Assembly: GCF_001294455.1 (NCBI RefSeq) | Contig: NZ_LIKT01000024.1 | Location: 1-64,000 of the forward strand | Length of the DNA: 64,000 nt | Origin: Phaeobacter sp. 11ANDIMAR09 | Lineage (GTDB): Bacteria; Pseudomonadota; Alphaproteobacteria; Rhodobacterales; Rhodobacteraceae | Reading direction: 5' to 3' | Shown: positions 54,105-63,473 of the stretch, one piece after another | Layout of the letters: every line of letters starts with the position of its first letter | Position numbering within the stretch: the stretch's first letter is position 1 | Made by a program: the position numbers and the translations under genes | Notes under the pieces: generated by a model | What the model saw: the letters and a program-made list of their open reading frames with translations, nothing else | Told to the model about the DNA's origin: nothing | Database searches by the model: none

Positions 54105-54917
54105 TTACACTTTGAATTCGACCACGGCCGCTCCTGATCCGTATGTCGCTCCGTATTCATGAACCCGAGCGCCTGAGAACTTTCGTCCTAAGGCCCCATA
54201 AATCCACGCACAGTGTTTGAACCCCATGTCCGCTTTTGCGCCTTTGGCAAATTCATCACAAACCTCGGGGAAAGACGCATCACCACCGGCTTCCAGTGAA
54301 GAGAGCATTTGTCGGTTCCATGCGTCATCCTCGGCGGAAACTATACCGTCGCTGCGGATGTCGATCTCATGTCGAAAAATTGAGCCGGACAAACCACCAA
54401 CGCCAACAATAGCGACGCGACGTCCAAGATCAGTGGCTTTCTGTACAGCCATTTCACCAAGTCGAATGGTGTCGTCAAAGGAGTGGTAGAGATTGTTAGC
54501 TGCAATCGTCAAAGGATAGCGGCTGCTTGGGTTCAAAAACTTGTCAGCAACGATCGTTCCGGTATCAATTGGGAACTTGTCGTAATCGATAGCCTTTGAG
54601 GAAATTCCGATCTCTTTAGAGCCAGCAACACAGGCTTGGGCAAGTTCGACGTCAATGTTGAGATCATATTCAAGGTCCCCGTACTCATACCAATTTTCAT
54701 CAACATGAGTGTCCGCAAGGTGAGGGCGCGCTTGCCACAACTCGTCCAGCACCGCCATCCATTGCGTCGAGTACAGCAGAATTGTGTCTGGGCGGGATGC
54801 TGCCAATGCCCGTCCCGCTGTTCGGTAGGCTGATGCAATCCCGCTCCAAGGTGGGTTTTCCGACCGAAGCAACGGAAGCGGAGAGCCGGGTACTAAAAAG
54901 GCTGATACTACTGTCAT
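54105..54917 (-). CDS. amnA: 2-aminophenol 1,6-dioxygenase alpha subunit
   Basis: 270 residues, LigB-superfamily fold. Where AmnB has iron-ligand His14 and His63, this has Gly11 ('LVPGSPLPLL') and Gln52 ('LYSTQWMAVL'), as expected for the non-catalytic alpha subunit. 'DENWYEYGDLEYD', 'FPIDTGTIVAD' and 'GVGGLSGSIFRHEID' match AmnA. Partner gene amnB is 17 bp upstream. A second AmnA-like domain is fused to LivM. Confidence 0.9.
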   Translation of the reverse strand: MTVVSAFLVPGSPLPLLRSENPPWSGIASAYRTAGRALAASRPDTILLYSTQWMAVLDELWQARPHLADTHVDENWYEYGDLEYDLNIDVELAQACVAGSKEIGISSKAIDYDKFPIDTGTIVADKFLNPSSRYPLTIAANNLYHSFDDTIRLGEMAVQKATDLGRRVAIVGVGGLSGSIFRHEIDIRSDGIVSAEDDAWNRQMLSSLEAGGDASFPEVCDEFAKGAKADMGFKHCAWIYGALGRKFSGARVHEYGATYGSGAAVVEFKV

Positions 54918-54934
54918 TGGCTTCCTGCCTTCTG

Positions 54935-56428
<1,494 letters not shown>

Positions 56429-56432
<4 letters not shown>

Positions 56433-56893
56433 TTATCCTTTTGTCCGCATCCATTGCTGCAACCTTCGCAAGCCCCATGCTTCGAGGCCTCCTTAAAAAA
56501 TGAGAATTCAGCCTCGATTGCTGCACCTAAGGGCAGCGCTGACACGCCAACCGTCGTGCGAGCAGGTAGATTTCCTCTGGACGTTTCCTGAAAAAAATCA
56601 TCCCAAACTGCATTGAAGTTATGAAAGGACGAAAAGTCAGCGAGGTAAACCCTGGCTTCAACCATGTCCTCATTGTTCAAGCCAATCTCATCCATCATTG
56701 CTCTAAGATTACTGAATATACACTTTGCCTCACTCGCCATCCCGCCTGAAACAAGCTCTCCGGCGTCTTTGTCCAGCCCAACCATTCCAGCAGTTTGCAA
56801 GTAGCCGCCGTACGCAACGAGTGGGCTGTAGCTGAATTTTGGATTCGGCATCGCCTTCGTTGGGATTGCTCGCTTGGAGACACGCATGGACAT
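56429..56893 (-). CDS. RidA-family protein with Cys-rich tail (first gene of amn operon)
   Basis: 154 residues, ATG at 56893 with AGGAG upstream. 'LVAYGGYLQTAGMVGLD', 'NLRAMMDEIGLNNEDMVEARVYL' and 'ARTTVGVSALPLGAAIEAEF' give a complete RidA domain with the Arg and Glu. Unusual: the last 14 residues contain CEGCSNGC, three cysteines that could bind a metal. Either an imine deaminase that removes reactive intermediates or a second aminomuconate deaminase. Confidence 0.8.
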
Positions 56894-56931
56894 CTTTCTC
56901 CTAGAATTTCGCCGTCTGTTATCGAATCTAT

Positions 56932-56970
56932 AAACTCAATAAATGAGATTGTAAATCATTTATTGAGTTT
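56932..56970. promoter_or_regulatory. 15-bp perfect inverted repeat: candidate operator of the amn operon
   Basis: Arms aaactcaataaatga and tcatttattgagttt with a 9-base spacer, centred about 58 bases from the amn operon start and 125 from the flotillin start. AT-rich and in the divergent promoter region, the likely site for the IclR-RidA regulator. Confidence 0.7.
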
Positions 56971-57074
56971 TGATATGAGGTGCGCTAAGTAGATTCTCAT
57001 ATCGTGCCCACGCTGCGTGGGCTGTCAGTCACATCATGGCTGTGACGGAAAATGAGAAAACTAGGGAGGCCATC

Positions 57075-59150
57075 ATGAATGCGCTCGCAATCGGAATTCT
57101 AAGCATCGTTGTTGCGATCATCGTGATCGTTATTCTTTGGGTCCTCTTTTGGTGGCTCTATAAGCGGGCGACCAAAGAAGTGGCTTTCGTCAGAACAGGC
57201 TTTGGTGGGCAAAAGGTCGTCCAGAATGGTGGGGCGTTTGTGGTGCCGGTGCTTCATGACACGATCCCAGTTTCGATGGGGACCGTCCGGATGGAGATTG
57301 CGCGCACCGAAGCGAAATCGATCATTACCAAGGACCGCATGCGGGTCGACACCACTGCAGAATTTTATGTCAGGGTAGGGGGCAGCGAAGAATCAATCGC
57401 GCTCGCGGCTCAGTCCTTAGGTAGCAAGACCGCGAGACCTGACGCGTTAAGAGAGTTGATGGAGGGTCGCTTTGTTGATGCACTGCGTTCCGTAGCGGCC
57501 GAAATGACGATGGAAGAACTCCATGAACAGCGCGGCGAATACATTGCGCGAGTAAAAGCTTTGGTCACCCCCGAGATTGCCCAAACTGGTCTCGAGTTAG
57601 AGTCTGCTTCTTTGACTGCACTGGAGCAAACCAAGAAAGAGTTTTTCAATCCGAATAATGCCTTTGATGCGGAAGGTCTAACACGGCTAACGACCGAGAT
57701 CGAAGAGCGGCGCTTGAAGCGGAATGCCATTGAGCAAGACTCTGAGGTTAGCATCCAAATGAAGCTGCTAGAAACAGAGACGCGCAAGCTCGAGATATCT
57801 AGGGATGAAGAGTACGCTCGTCTATCGCAGCAGGCTGACATCGCAGTCCGCCGGGCCGAACAAGCGGCAAATATCTCAACCGAAGAGGCTAACAAACGCA
57901 AAGAATCCGAAGCCGCTAAGGTTGACGCAGATCTGGCCGTCAGGGTGGCCAATATTCAAGCTGAGCAAGCAGCAGAGTTTGAGACGTTGAACCGTCGCAA
58001 GGCCATCGAGCAACTGAACCAGAAGACAAACCGCGAGATCGAAGAAACACAAGTAGAGGCCGACCGTGTCGTGAAGTTACTAAAAATCGAAAACGAAAAA
58101 TCGATCGCACTGCAGCAGGCTGCATCAACATCACATGTCGCGCAGGAAGAAGCTAAACTTAGACAAGAGACTGATTCAGCTCTCATCAGGGCCAACCAGG
58201 ACGTCGACAAGGTTAGAATCGTCGCTGACGCAGAGATCACGCAAGAAAAGACCAAGACCGAAAAAGCCATTGAAGTTGCCAAACGCGAAGCTGAGCGCGC
58301 AATCACTGAAGCCAAAATGCAATTGGATACAGCGGTCGACTTGCTGACCGTCGAACAACAGCAAACTCTGGCACTGAGCGAGCATCAAAAGGATATCGCA
58401 ATTGCTGAAAGCACCAAGAAACAACTGGCCGCGTTGACTGAAGCAGAGAGCGATAAGGCCAAGCTTGTCAAAGCGGAGGAAGAATTGGCGAAACTCCGTG
58501 ATGTGGAGCGTGAAGAAAAAGCCAAGATCATTGCGCTCATTCAAGCGTCAACTGAAGCTGAAAAGCGCGCCATTGTCACGGCCATAGCGGCCGAAAGCAG
58601 GCATAAAGAAGCTGAAGAACACGCAAAAGCCGCCGAAATCGAAACAAAATCGGAAACTGGGCGTATCACGGCCATAGCCTCTGCAGAAGCTGTAGCAGAA
58701 AAGGAGAAGTCTGAGGCCGTAAGAGTACGTCGCGAGGTTGAAGCAGACGCTACGAAAGCGCTCAATGAGGCAGAAAATCTCATGTCGGATGACCTGATGA
58801 AGATGAAAATCAGGCTCTCAGTCATTGAAAACCTCAAGGATATCGTCCGTGAGAGCGCTCGTCCGATGGAGCAGATCGATGATATTCGTATTGTTCAAGT
58901 TGATGGCTTGTTGAACAGAACTGGCGGAAGCTCTGCAGACGCGCTCAGCGGCGATGCGGGAGGGGGTAACATTGCTGATCAAGTTGTGAATAGCGCTCTG
59001 CGTTATCGTGCTCAGGGCCCAGTCATTGACTCTCTTCTTCAAGAGGTCGGCCTCTCTTCACCGGACGCAAAGGGTATCTCAAAAATGCTCGGCAAAGATT
59101 TTGGTGGTGAAACCGATACAGATCAGGCGCCTGACAGCCAGGAAGATTGA
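57075..59150 (+). CDS. Flotillin/YqiK-like SPFH membrane protein
   Basis: 691 residues from the ATG at 57075 (agggagg upstream; a start at 57036 would add 13 residues). One membrane segment (about 3-28, very Ile/Val-rich), SPFH domain (about 35-200: 'AFVRTGFGGQKVV', 'RVDTTAEFYVRVG'), then about 350 residues of Ala/Glu/Lys-rich coiled coil. C-terminal part has 'QIDDIRIVQVDGLLNRTGG'. Flotillins organise membrane microdomains. Divergent from the amn operon and followed by its presumed regulator. Confidence 0.88.
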   Translation: MNALAIGILSIVVAIIVIVILWVLFWWLYKRATKEVAFVRTGFGGQKVVQNGGAFVVPVLHDTIPVSMGTVRMEIARTEAKSIITKDRMRVDTTAEFYVRVGGSEESIALAAQSLGSKTARPDALRELMEGRFVDALRSVAAEMTMEELHEQRGEYIARVKALVTPEIAQTGLELESASLTALEQTKKEFFNPNNAFDAEGLTRLTTEIEERRLKRNAIEQDSEVSIQMKLLETETRKLEISRDEEYARLSQQADIAVRRAEQAANISTEEANKRKESEAAKVDADLAVRVANIQAEQAAEFETLNRRKAIEQLNQKTNREIEETQVEADRVVKLLKIENEKSIALQQAASTSHVAQEEAKLRQETDSALIRANQDVDKVRIVADAEITQEKTKTEKAIEVAKREAERAITEAKMQLDTAVDLLTVEQQQTLALSEHQKDIAIAESTKKQLAALTEAESDKAKLVKAEEELAKLRDVEREEKAKIIALIQASTEAEKRAIVTAIAAESRHKEAEEHAKAAEIETKSETGRITAIASAEAVAEKEKSEAVRVRREVEADATKALNEAENLMSDDLMKMKIRLSVIENLKDIVRESARPMEQIDDIRIVQVDGLLNRTGGSSADALSGDAGGGNIADQVVNSALRYRAQGPVIDSLLQEVGLSSPDAKGISKMLGKDFGGETDTDQAPDSQED

Positions 59151-59165
59151 TTCCAGTATCACTCA

Positions 59166-59212
59166 GAGAGCCGTTGATGTACTAACGGGCAAAATTGAAC
59201 GCAACGGCTCTC
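59166..59212. promoter_or_regulatory. 11-bp perfect inverted repeat before the IclR-RidA gene
   Basis: gagagccgttg / caacggctctc with a 25-base spacer, ending 9 bases before the ATG at 59222. Could be an autoregulatory operator, the flotillin transcript end, or a leader hairpin. Confidence 0.4.
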
Positions 59213-59221
59213 ATATCCTTC

Positions 59222-60382
59222 ATGGCAACACCAAAGAACACATCAGTCATCAAAGCGTTCGAAATTTTGAACGTGTTCAGCCGGAACAATGGCGCGCTGA
59301 CTGCGCCAGAAGTTGCGAAGGCAACTGGACTAAATCTCTCAACAACACACAGATTCTTGCTGACCCTCGAAAACTTGGGGGCCGTCGCTCGCTCGCCTGG
59401 CAATCGTTACCATCTTGGAATGATGGTTGCCGAACTGGGCAAGAAAGTTACGAAACGCGACGTGTTTGCCGAACGCGCGTCCGGACATGTAAAAAAGCTA
59501 TGTGATCGGCTAGATGAGACTATTTCTTTAGCGACATTTGAGGACGAACGAATTCAGTTTGTCGCGTGGGCCGAACCCAAACGACCACTCTTTTTCCATC
59601 TCCGCCGCGACGAGCCGCTTCCCTTGCACGCAAGTTCTTTGGGGAAGATCTTTCTGGCAGCGCTACCGACAGTCGCTCGTGAAGAAATGATCTCAAAACT
59701 GGTCTTTACGAAACTTACACAGAATACATTGGATAACGCTGTATCATTCCGGCGCGAGCTACAGGAGGTTTCCAAAGCTGGATTCGCACGTGACAGTCAG
59801 GAACTTGAGGAGGGCTTAGACTGTGTCGCGATGCCCATTCTTGACACCGACGGAAATGTCTTTGCTGCATTGTCTGTCTCCGCCCCAAGCTCTCGGATTA
59901 GCAGATCAGTACTCAGCCAGATCAAAGAAGCACTTTCGTCAACCGTATCGGACATTCAAAAGGCGCTGTTTATTGAGAACAAGATATTGCCGGGTAAGGC
60001 AAAGCCAAAGGGCAGTTTTCCTCATGTGAAACGGGTTGGGGATTTTGCATTCATTTCAGGAACCAGCGCTCGAAACCCTGATGAGAGCTTTGCCGGTGCC
60101 ACAGTTAGGCGTAACGGCGAGGTTGTGCTGGACATCACCAAACAAACTTCAGCGACGATCCAGAATATTGCAGACATACTCGCCAGCATTGGTGCCGAAC
60201 TGTCCCACCTTGTTGAGCTGGAAGCGTATCTTGTGGACATGAATGATTATGATGCGTTCAACGCTGCATATGAGCAGTTTTTCGGGGCAGATGGGCCAAC
60301 CAGAACCACTGTTTCGGTGGAGGCGCTTCCGCACCCCCACCAGCTCATTATGGTTAAAGCCACCGCTTACATCCCTAGCTGA
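59222..60382 (+). CDS. IclR-family regulator fused to a RidA/aminomuconate-deaminase-like domain
   Basis: 386 residues from the ATG at 59222. The IclR part: winged helix at about 8-70 ('GALTAPEVAKATGLNLSTTHRFL') and effector domain at about 80-250 ('LGKIFLAALP', 'LEEGLDCVAMPILD'). Residues about 258-386 are a RidA domain most like AmnD of this cluster: 'GSFPHVKRVGDFAFISGTS', 'LVDMNDYDAFNAAYEQFFG', and 'GPTRTTVSVEALPHPHQLIMV'. R361 is kept, but the conserved Glu (E139 in AmnD) is M377, so activity is doubtful and a ligand-sensing role for aminomuconate is likely. Probable regulator of the amn operon; sits 72 bp after the flotillin gene. Confidence 0.9.
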   Translation: MATPKNTSVIKAFEILNVFSRNNGALTAPEVAKATGLNLSTTHRFLLTLENLGAVARSPGNRYHLGMMVAELGKKVTKRDVFAERASGHVKKLCDRLDETISLATFEDERIQFVAWAEPKRPLFFHLRRDEPLPLHASSLGKIFLAALPTVAREEMISKLVFTKLTQNTLDNAVSFRRELQEVSKAGFARDSQELEEGLDCVAMPILDTDGNVFAALSVSAPSSRISRSVLSQIKEALSSTVSDIQKALFIENKILPGKAKPKGSFPHVKRVGDFAFISGTSARNPDESFAGATVRRNGEVVLDITKQTSATIQNIADILASIGAELSHLVELEAYLVDMNDYDAFNAAYEQFFGADGPTRTTVSVEALPHPHQLIMVKATAYIPS

Positions 60383-60397
60383 GCAAAGCTTGGTCGA

Positions 60398-60820
60398 CTA
60401 AGAATCCACTGATTTCATGGATGTTTGGCCAAGAGGTACGGCATAAGCACCCTTACCCAGTAAGATGACTGCAAACGAAACAACAATCAAGAAAGCAGGA
60501 TATTCCCATCCCCCGCCTTCATAGGCGAACATCCAGCCCTTGGAGCCATGCACAAACAAAATGGTCCCAATCAGAATGGGAATGAGAGCTGCGGCAACAA
60601 CCCGAACAAACAAACCAAGAATTAGTGCGGCACCGCCAATCAGCTCAACGCATGTAACCAGATATGCAAGTGAACCGGGCAAACCCACGGATTCAAAGAA
60701 GCCGACAGAGCCTGCCATCGTGAATGTGAAGACCTTTAAGCATGCATGTGCAATGAACATTGCTCCAAGCGATGTGCGCAGCGCGAGAGCAGCATAGTCG
60801 GTCTTTTCTTGCTGGGTCAT
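60398..60820 (-). CDS. DoxX-family membrane protein
   Basis: 140 residues from the ATG at 60820 (ggagaataaa upstream). Four hydrophobic segments with 'RTSLGAMFIAHACLKVFTF', 'VTCVELIGGAALILG' and 'GGGWEYPAFLIVVS', the DoxX pattern. Member of a LysR/oxidoreductase/DoxX module with the next two genes. Confidence 0.85.
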   Translation of the reverse strand: MTQQEKTDYAALALRTSLGAMFIAHACLKVFTFTMAGSVGFFESVGLPGSLAYLVTCVELIGGAALILGLFVRVVAAALIPILIGTILFVHGSKGWMFAYEGGGWEYPAFLIVVSFAVILLGKGAYAVPLGQTSMKSVDS

Positions 60821-60851
60821 TTTATTCTCCAAATGTGATTGCTGAGAGTTA

Positions 60852-61457
60852 TTATCGGTTCCACGCAGGGCTGATTTCAGTGCCCCACCCTTGAAAATAT
60901 CCAAGCCTGATGTTCAGGCCCGCGAGGGGTTCGAGATACCTGGCGACGGCGAGTTCACCGACTTTAATGGGCTCAAAGCCAATTTGCCGGGTAAGTTCGG
61001 CAACTTGCTCAACGGACACTTCGTCATCACCAGCAACAAAAACTTGCGGAGGGTTTGCCTTTTCGAAAGCGTTCGAGCCATATACCTGCGCGAAGACTGT
61101 ATTGAACGCCTTAACAACTTTCGATTTGGGAATGAGCTTCTGGATTTCCTCGGCCGCTGACGTCGTATGGCCAACGGTCAACGCTGAAAAATCTTCCGTA
61201 AGCGGATTTGTTAGGTCAATCACGACCTTGTCCGCTAATTCATGTAGCTGCTTGGCTTCCTTTACGCCGTCAAATGGCATCGCAAGCACCACAATGTCGG
61301 ATTTTTCAACTGCCGTGGCATAAGAAACGCGCTTGGGGCCATCTCCGTCGTGCGCTCCTACGGATCTAGAACCGACGATGTATGAAATTCCATTTCTGGA
61401 CAATGTATCGGCGAACGCCATACCTACATTGCCAGTACCCAAAACTGCGACTTGCAT
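60852..61457 (-). CDS. F420-type NADP(H) oxidoreductase (NAD-binding)
   Basis: 201 residues. 'QVAVLGTGNVGMAFADTL' is the Rossmann motif; 'VVIDLTNPL', 'KVVKAFNTVFAQVYG' and 'VFVAGDD' follow the NADPH-F420 reductase-like family. Rhodobacterales rarely make F420, so another electron partner is likely. Operon with DoxX, divergent from LysR. Confidence 0.82.
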   Translation of the reverse strand: MQVAVLGTGNVGMAFADTLSRNGISYIVGSRSVGAHDGDGPKRVSYATAVEKSDIVVLAMPFDGVKEAKQLHELADKVVIDLTNPLTEDFSALTVGHTTSAAEEIQKLIPKSKVVKAFNTVFAQVYGSNAFEKANPPQVFVAGDDEVSVEQVAELTRQIGFEPIKVGELAVARYLEPLAGLNIRLGYFQGWGTEISPAWNR

Positions 61458-61557
61458 GATTTACCTCCAATTTTCATTGCACAGGGTCAATATATTTGGT
61501 TGGCAAAATGCCCTCAATCAGCATAATATGGAACTTATTAGTTCTTCAGAGGAACCA

Positions 61558-62439
61558 ATGGATCTACTTTCATCGATGAGAGCTTTTGTTGCTGTGTCTG
61601 AACGTGGTTCGTTTGTGAAGGCCGCGCAGCAGTTGCGAATGTCCCGCCCGATGGTCAGCAAGCATATTGCAAACCTCGAAACCCACCTCGGGGTTCAACT
61701 GCTCAATCGAACGACACGTTCGATTTCACTGACGGATCAAGGCCAAATTCAGCTCGAACAATTTACAAGACTCCTCCACCAATTGGATGAAAGCATGGAC
61801 ACTGCACGGGGCCAAAGAAATCACGCCAAAGGAGTGCTTCGTGTTAACGCCCCAATTTCGTTTGGTTCCACACGTCTGACACCGCTAATCCTGAACTTTC
61901 AGAAGCAGCATCCAGATCTTAAAGTCGAATTGACCTTAAGTGACCGCTTGGTTCATTTGATAGACGAAGGCTACGATTTGGCTGTGCGCATTGGAACCCT
62001 TGGTCAATCGGATGTCCGTTGTGTAAAAATATCAGAGTGCGAAATGATTTTGTGCGCATCTCCTGGCTACATCGAAAAACACGGGGATCTGAGCAGTGTA
62101 GAAGACCTAGGTACAAGAAATTGCCTCGTCTACGAGTATTTCTCGACGAAGGGTTCGTGGACTTTTCAGCATGCAGGGGGTCTCACAAAAGTTGCAGTTT
62201 CTGGAAATTTCTCCTCAAATTCAGGCGAGGCGCTTGCAGCTGCAGCATGCGAAAGTTCCGGAATTGCATTCCTGCCCGAATTTCTTGTTACCCGTCTACT
62301 GGAGGAAGGCAGATTGAAAAGGCTATTTGTTTCTGCAAAACCACCGGCGCTTCCCATACAGATAGTGTTTCCAAATTCAAAGTTCCTGCCACTAAAATCG
62401 CGGCTATTTGTTGACTATCTTAAGCAACGGCCAGTTTGA
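61558..62439 (+). CDS. LysR-family transcriptional regulator
   Basis: 293 residues from the ATG at 61558 (agaggaacca upstream; the frame extends to 61333 but overlaps the divergent gene). HTH 'GSFVKAAQQLRMSRPMVSKHIANLETHLG' in parts (about 18-48), then the effector domain ('GVLRVNAPISFGSTRLTPLI' near 90). Probably controls the divergent oxidoreductase-DoxX pair; the 100-bp gap holds that promoter. Confidence 0.9.
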   Translation: MDLLSSMRAFVAVSERGSFVKAAQQLRMSRPMVSKHIANLETHLGVQLLNRTTRSISLTDQGQIQLEQFTRLLHQLDESMDTARGQRNHAKGVLRVNAPISFGSTRLTPLILNFQKQHPDLKVELTLSDRLVHLIDEGYDLAVRIGTLGQSDVRCVKISECEMILCASPGYIEKHGDLSSVEDLGTRNCLVYEYFSTKGSWTFQHAGGLTKVAVSGNFSSNSGEALAAAACESSGIAFLPEFLVTRLLEEGRLKRLFVSAKPPALPIQIVFPNSKFLPLKSRLFVDYLKQRPV

Positions 62440-62467
62440 ACGTTGCCACTTAAGCAACATAGGGCGG

Positions 62468-63232
62468 TCAGTAATTGACCTGTTCGAAACCATAATTGCC
62501 GCCAAAGTCGTACCATTCGACGAAGACGGAACGATGATAGATGCGTGGGCAGTTTGACCCCCAACGCTCTAGACCGAGGTGGGCGTCAGGGAGCGCCGTC
62601 GGTGTTGATCGCGACCAAGAAAAGTCGCCTTGTGTGCCGTAGGTTCCCAGATAAATATTCGCCGAACGATTGCAGTCGCCATCGCGCCCAGATTCATGCT
62701 GGCGGGCATATCGAACATCAAAGACGCGGATGGAGCGCACGAAATTGAACTCTTGTCCGCTGATATCGATGTCAGCTCGATCTTGAATCAGTTGGAGCGC
62801 AAAATCACCTTGGGACATTGCACCAGAAGATCCGTTTCTTCGCAAAATAGCATTCTCTGGGACTGTTGCGGTGCTCCCATCCCTCATTGGAACCGACTGA
62901 AGCGGAGGACCTTTTCGTTCATTGGATAGGATATCGTAGATCCGACCAAAGTCGCTTTCCGTTTGATCAGTTGGATATGAGACTCCCATGGGGCACCGCC
63001 AAATCTGCAACGGGGGCTCAACAGGCCATGGCGTGATCCGCCGGATGAATTCCGCACGTGCCCGTGCGCACGGAACCGATGCGGGCCAGCCACCAGACAG
63101 ACACAAGAGGATTGCACAATCGATCTGGTAGGTTTGTGCATAGGACCGCGTTGCAAACACCACATTGGTAACAGACAGTGCCAATACAGCAGAAAGTGAG
63201 TACATTCTGAGCGACCGCAACATGAACATCAT
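62468..63232 (-). CDS. Secreted transfer-associated protein, TrbM-like N-terminus
   Basis: 254 residues with a signal peptide (about 12-33). The first mature part, 'DCAILLCLSGGWPASVPC' followed by 'FIRRITPWPVEPPLQIWRCP', has the Cys spacing of TrbM-like conjugation proteins. The C-terminal part is specific. Its promoter region shares a 21-base motif with the virB operon promoter, supporting a role in transfer. Exact function unknown. Confidence 0.55.
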   Translation of the reverse strand: MMFMLRSLRMYSLSAVLALSVTNVVFATRSYAQTYQIDCAILLCLSGGWPASVPCARARAEFIRRITPWPVEPPLQIWRCPMGVSYPTDQTESDFGRIYDILSNERKGPPLQSVPMRDGSTATVPENAILRRNGSSGAMSQGDFALQLIQDRADIDISGQEFNFVRSIRVFDVRYARQHESGRDGDCNRSANIYLGTYGTQGDFSWSRSTPTALPDAHLGLERWGSNCPRIYHRSVFVEWYDFGGNYGFEQVNY

Positions 63233-63278
63233 CCTTATCAGTAGGGATGTCCCAGCATGTCTTTAATAATACACTAAT

Positions 63279-63326
63279 GCAACACATAATATATCTGTGT
63301 ATTTATACGCATAAGGTATATTATGT
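63279..63326 (-). promoter_or_regulatory. Regulatory region shared with the virB operon
   Basis: 63279-63299 matches the reverse complement of 36904-36926 apart from two single-base gaps. It also forms a 10-bp perfect inverted repeat, acataatata (63284) with tatattatgt (63317), and contains GTATATTA at 63316. Confidence 0.5.
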
Positions 63327-63344
63327 TAAATAAGGTGAGTGAGT

Positions 63345-63473
63345 TATGCGTTTCAACCCAGAGCTGCCCGTGATCAAGGTTCCCGTGGCCACAATGATGC
63401 TATCCGCTGGAAGTGCATTATTGTGGCATAAGTTGCACCATCTCACGACGAGCTTTGTTTCCGCCAAGAACTA
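63345..63473 (+). CDS. Possible 42-residue protein
   Basis: ATG at 63345 with aaggtgag upstream; starts MRFNPELPVIKVPVATMML. It overlaps the end of the convergent ATPase gene. Could be the truncated start of a lost gene. No family recognised. Confidence 0.25.

Noticed and set aside
57410-58544. Minus-strand frames opposite the flotillin coiled coil
   Set aside because: Ser/Ala-rich antisense products of the Glu/Ala-rich coding sequence.
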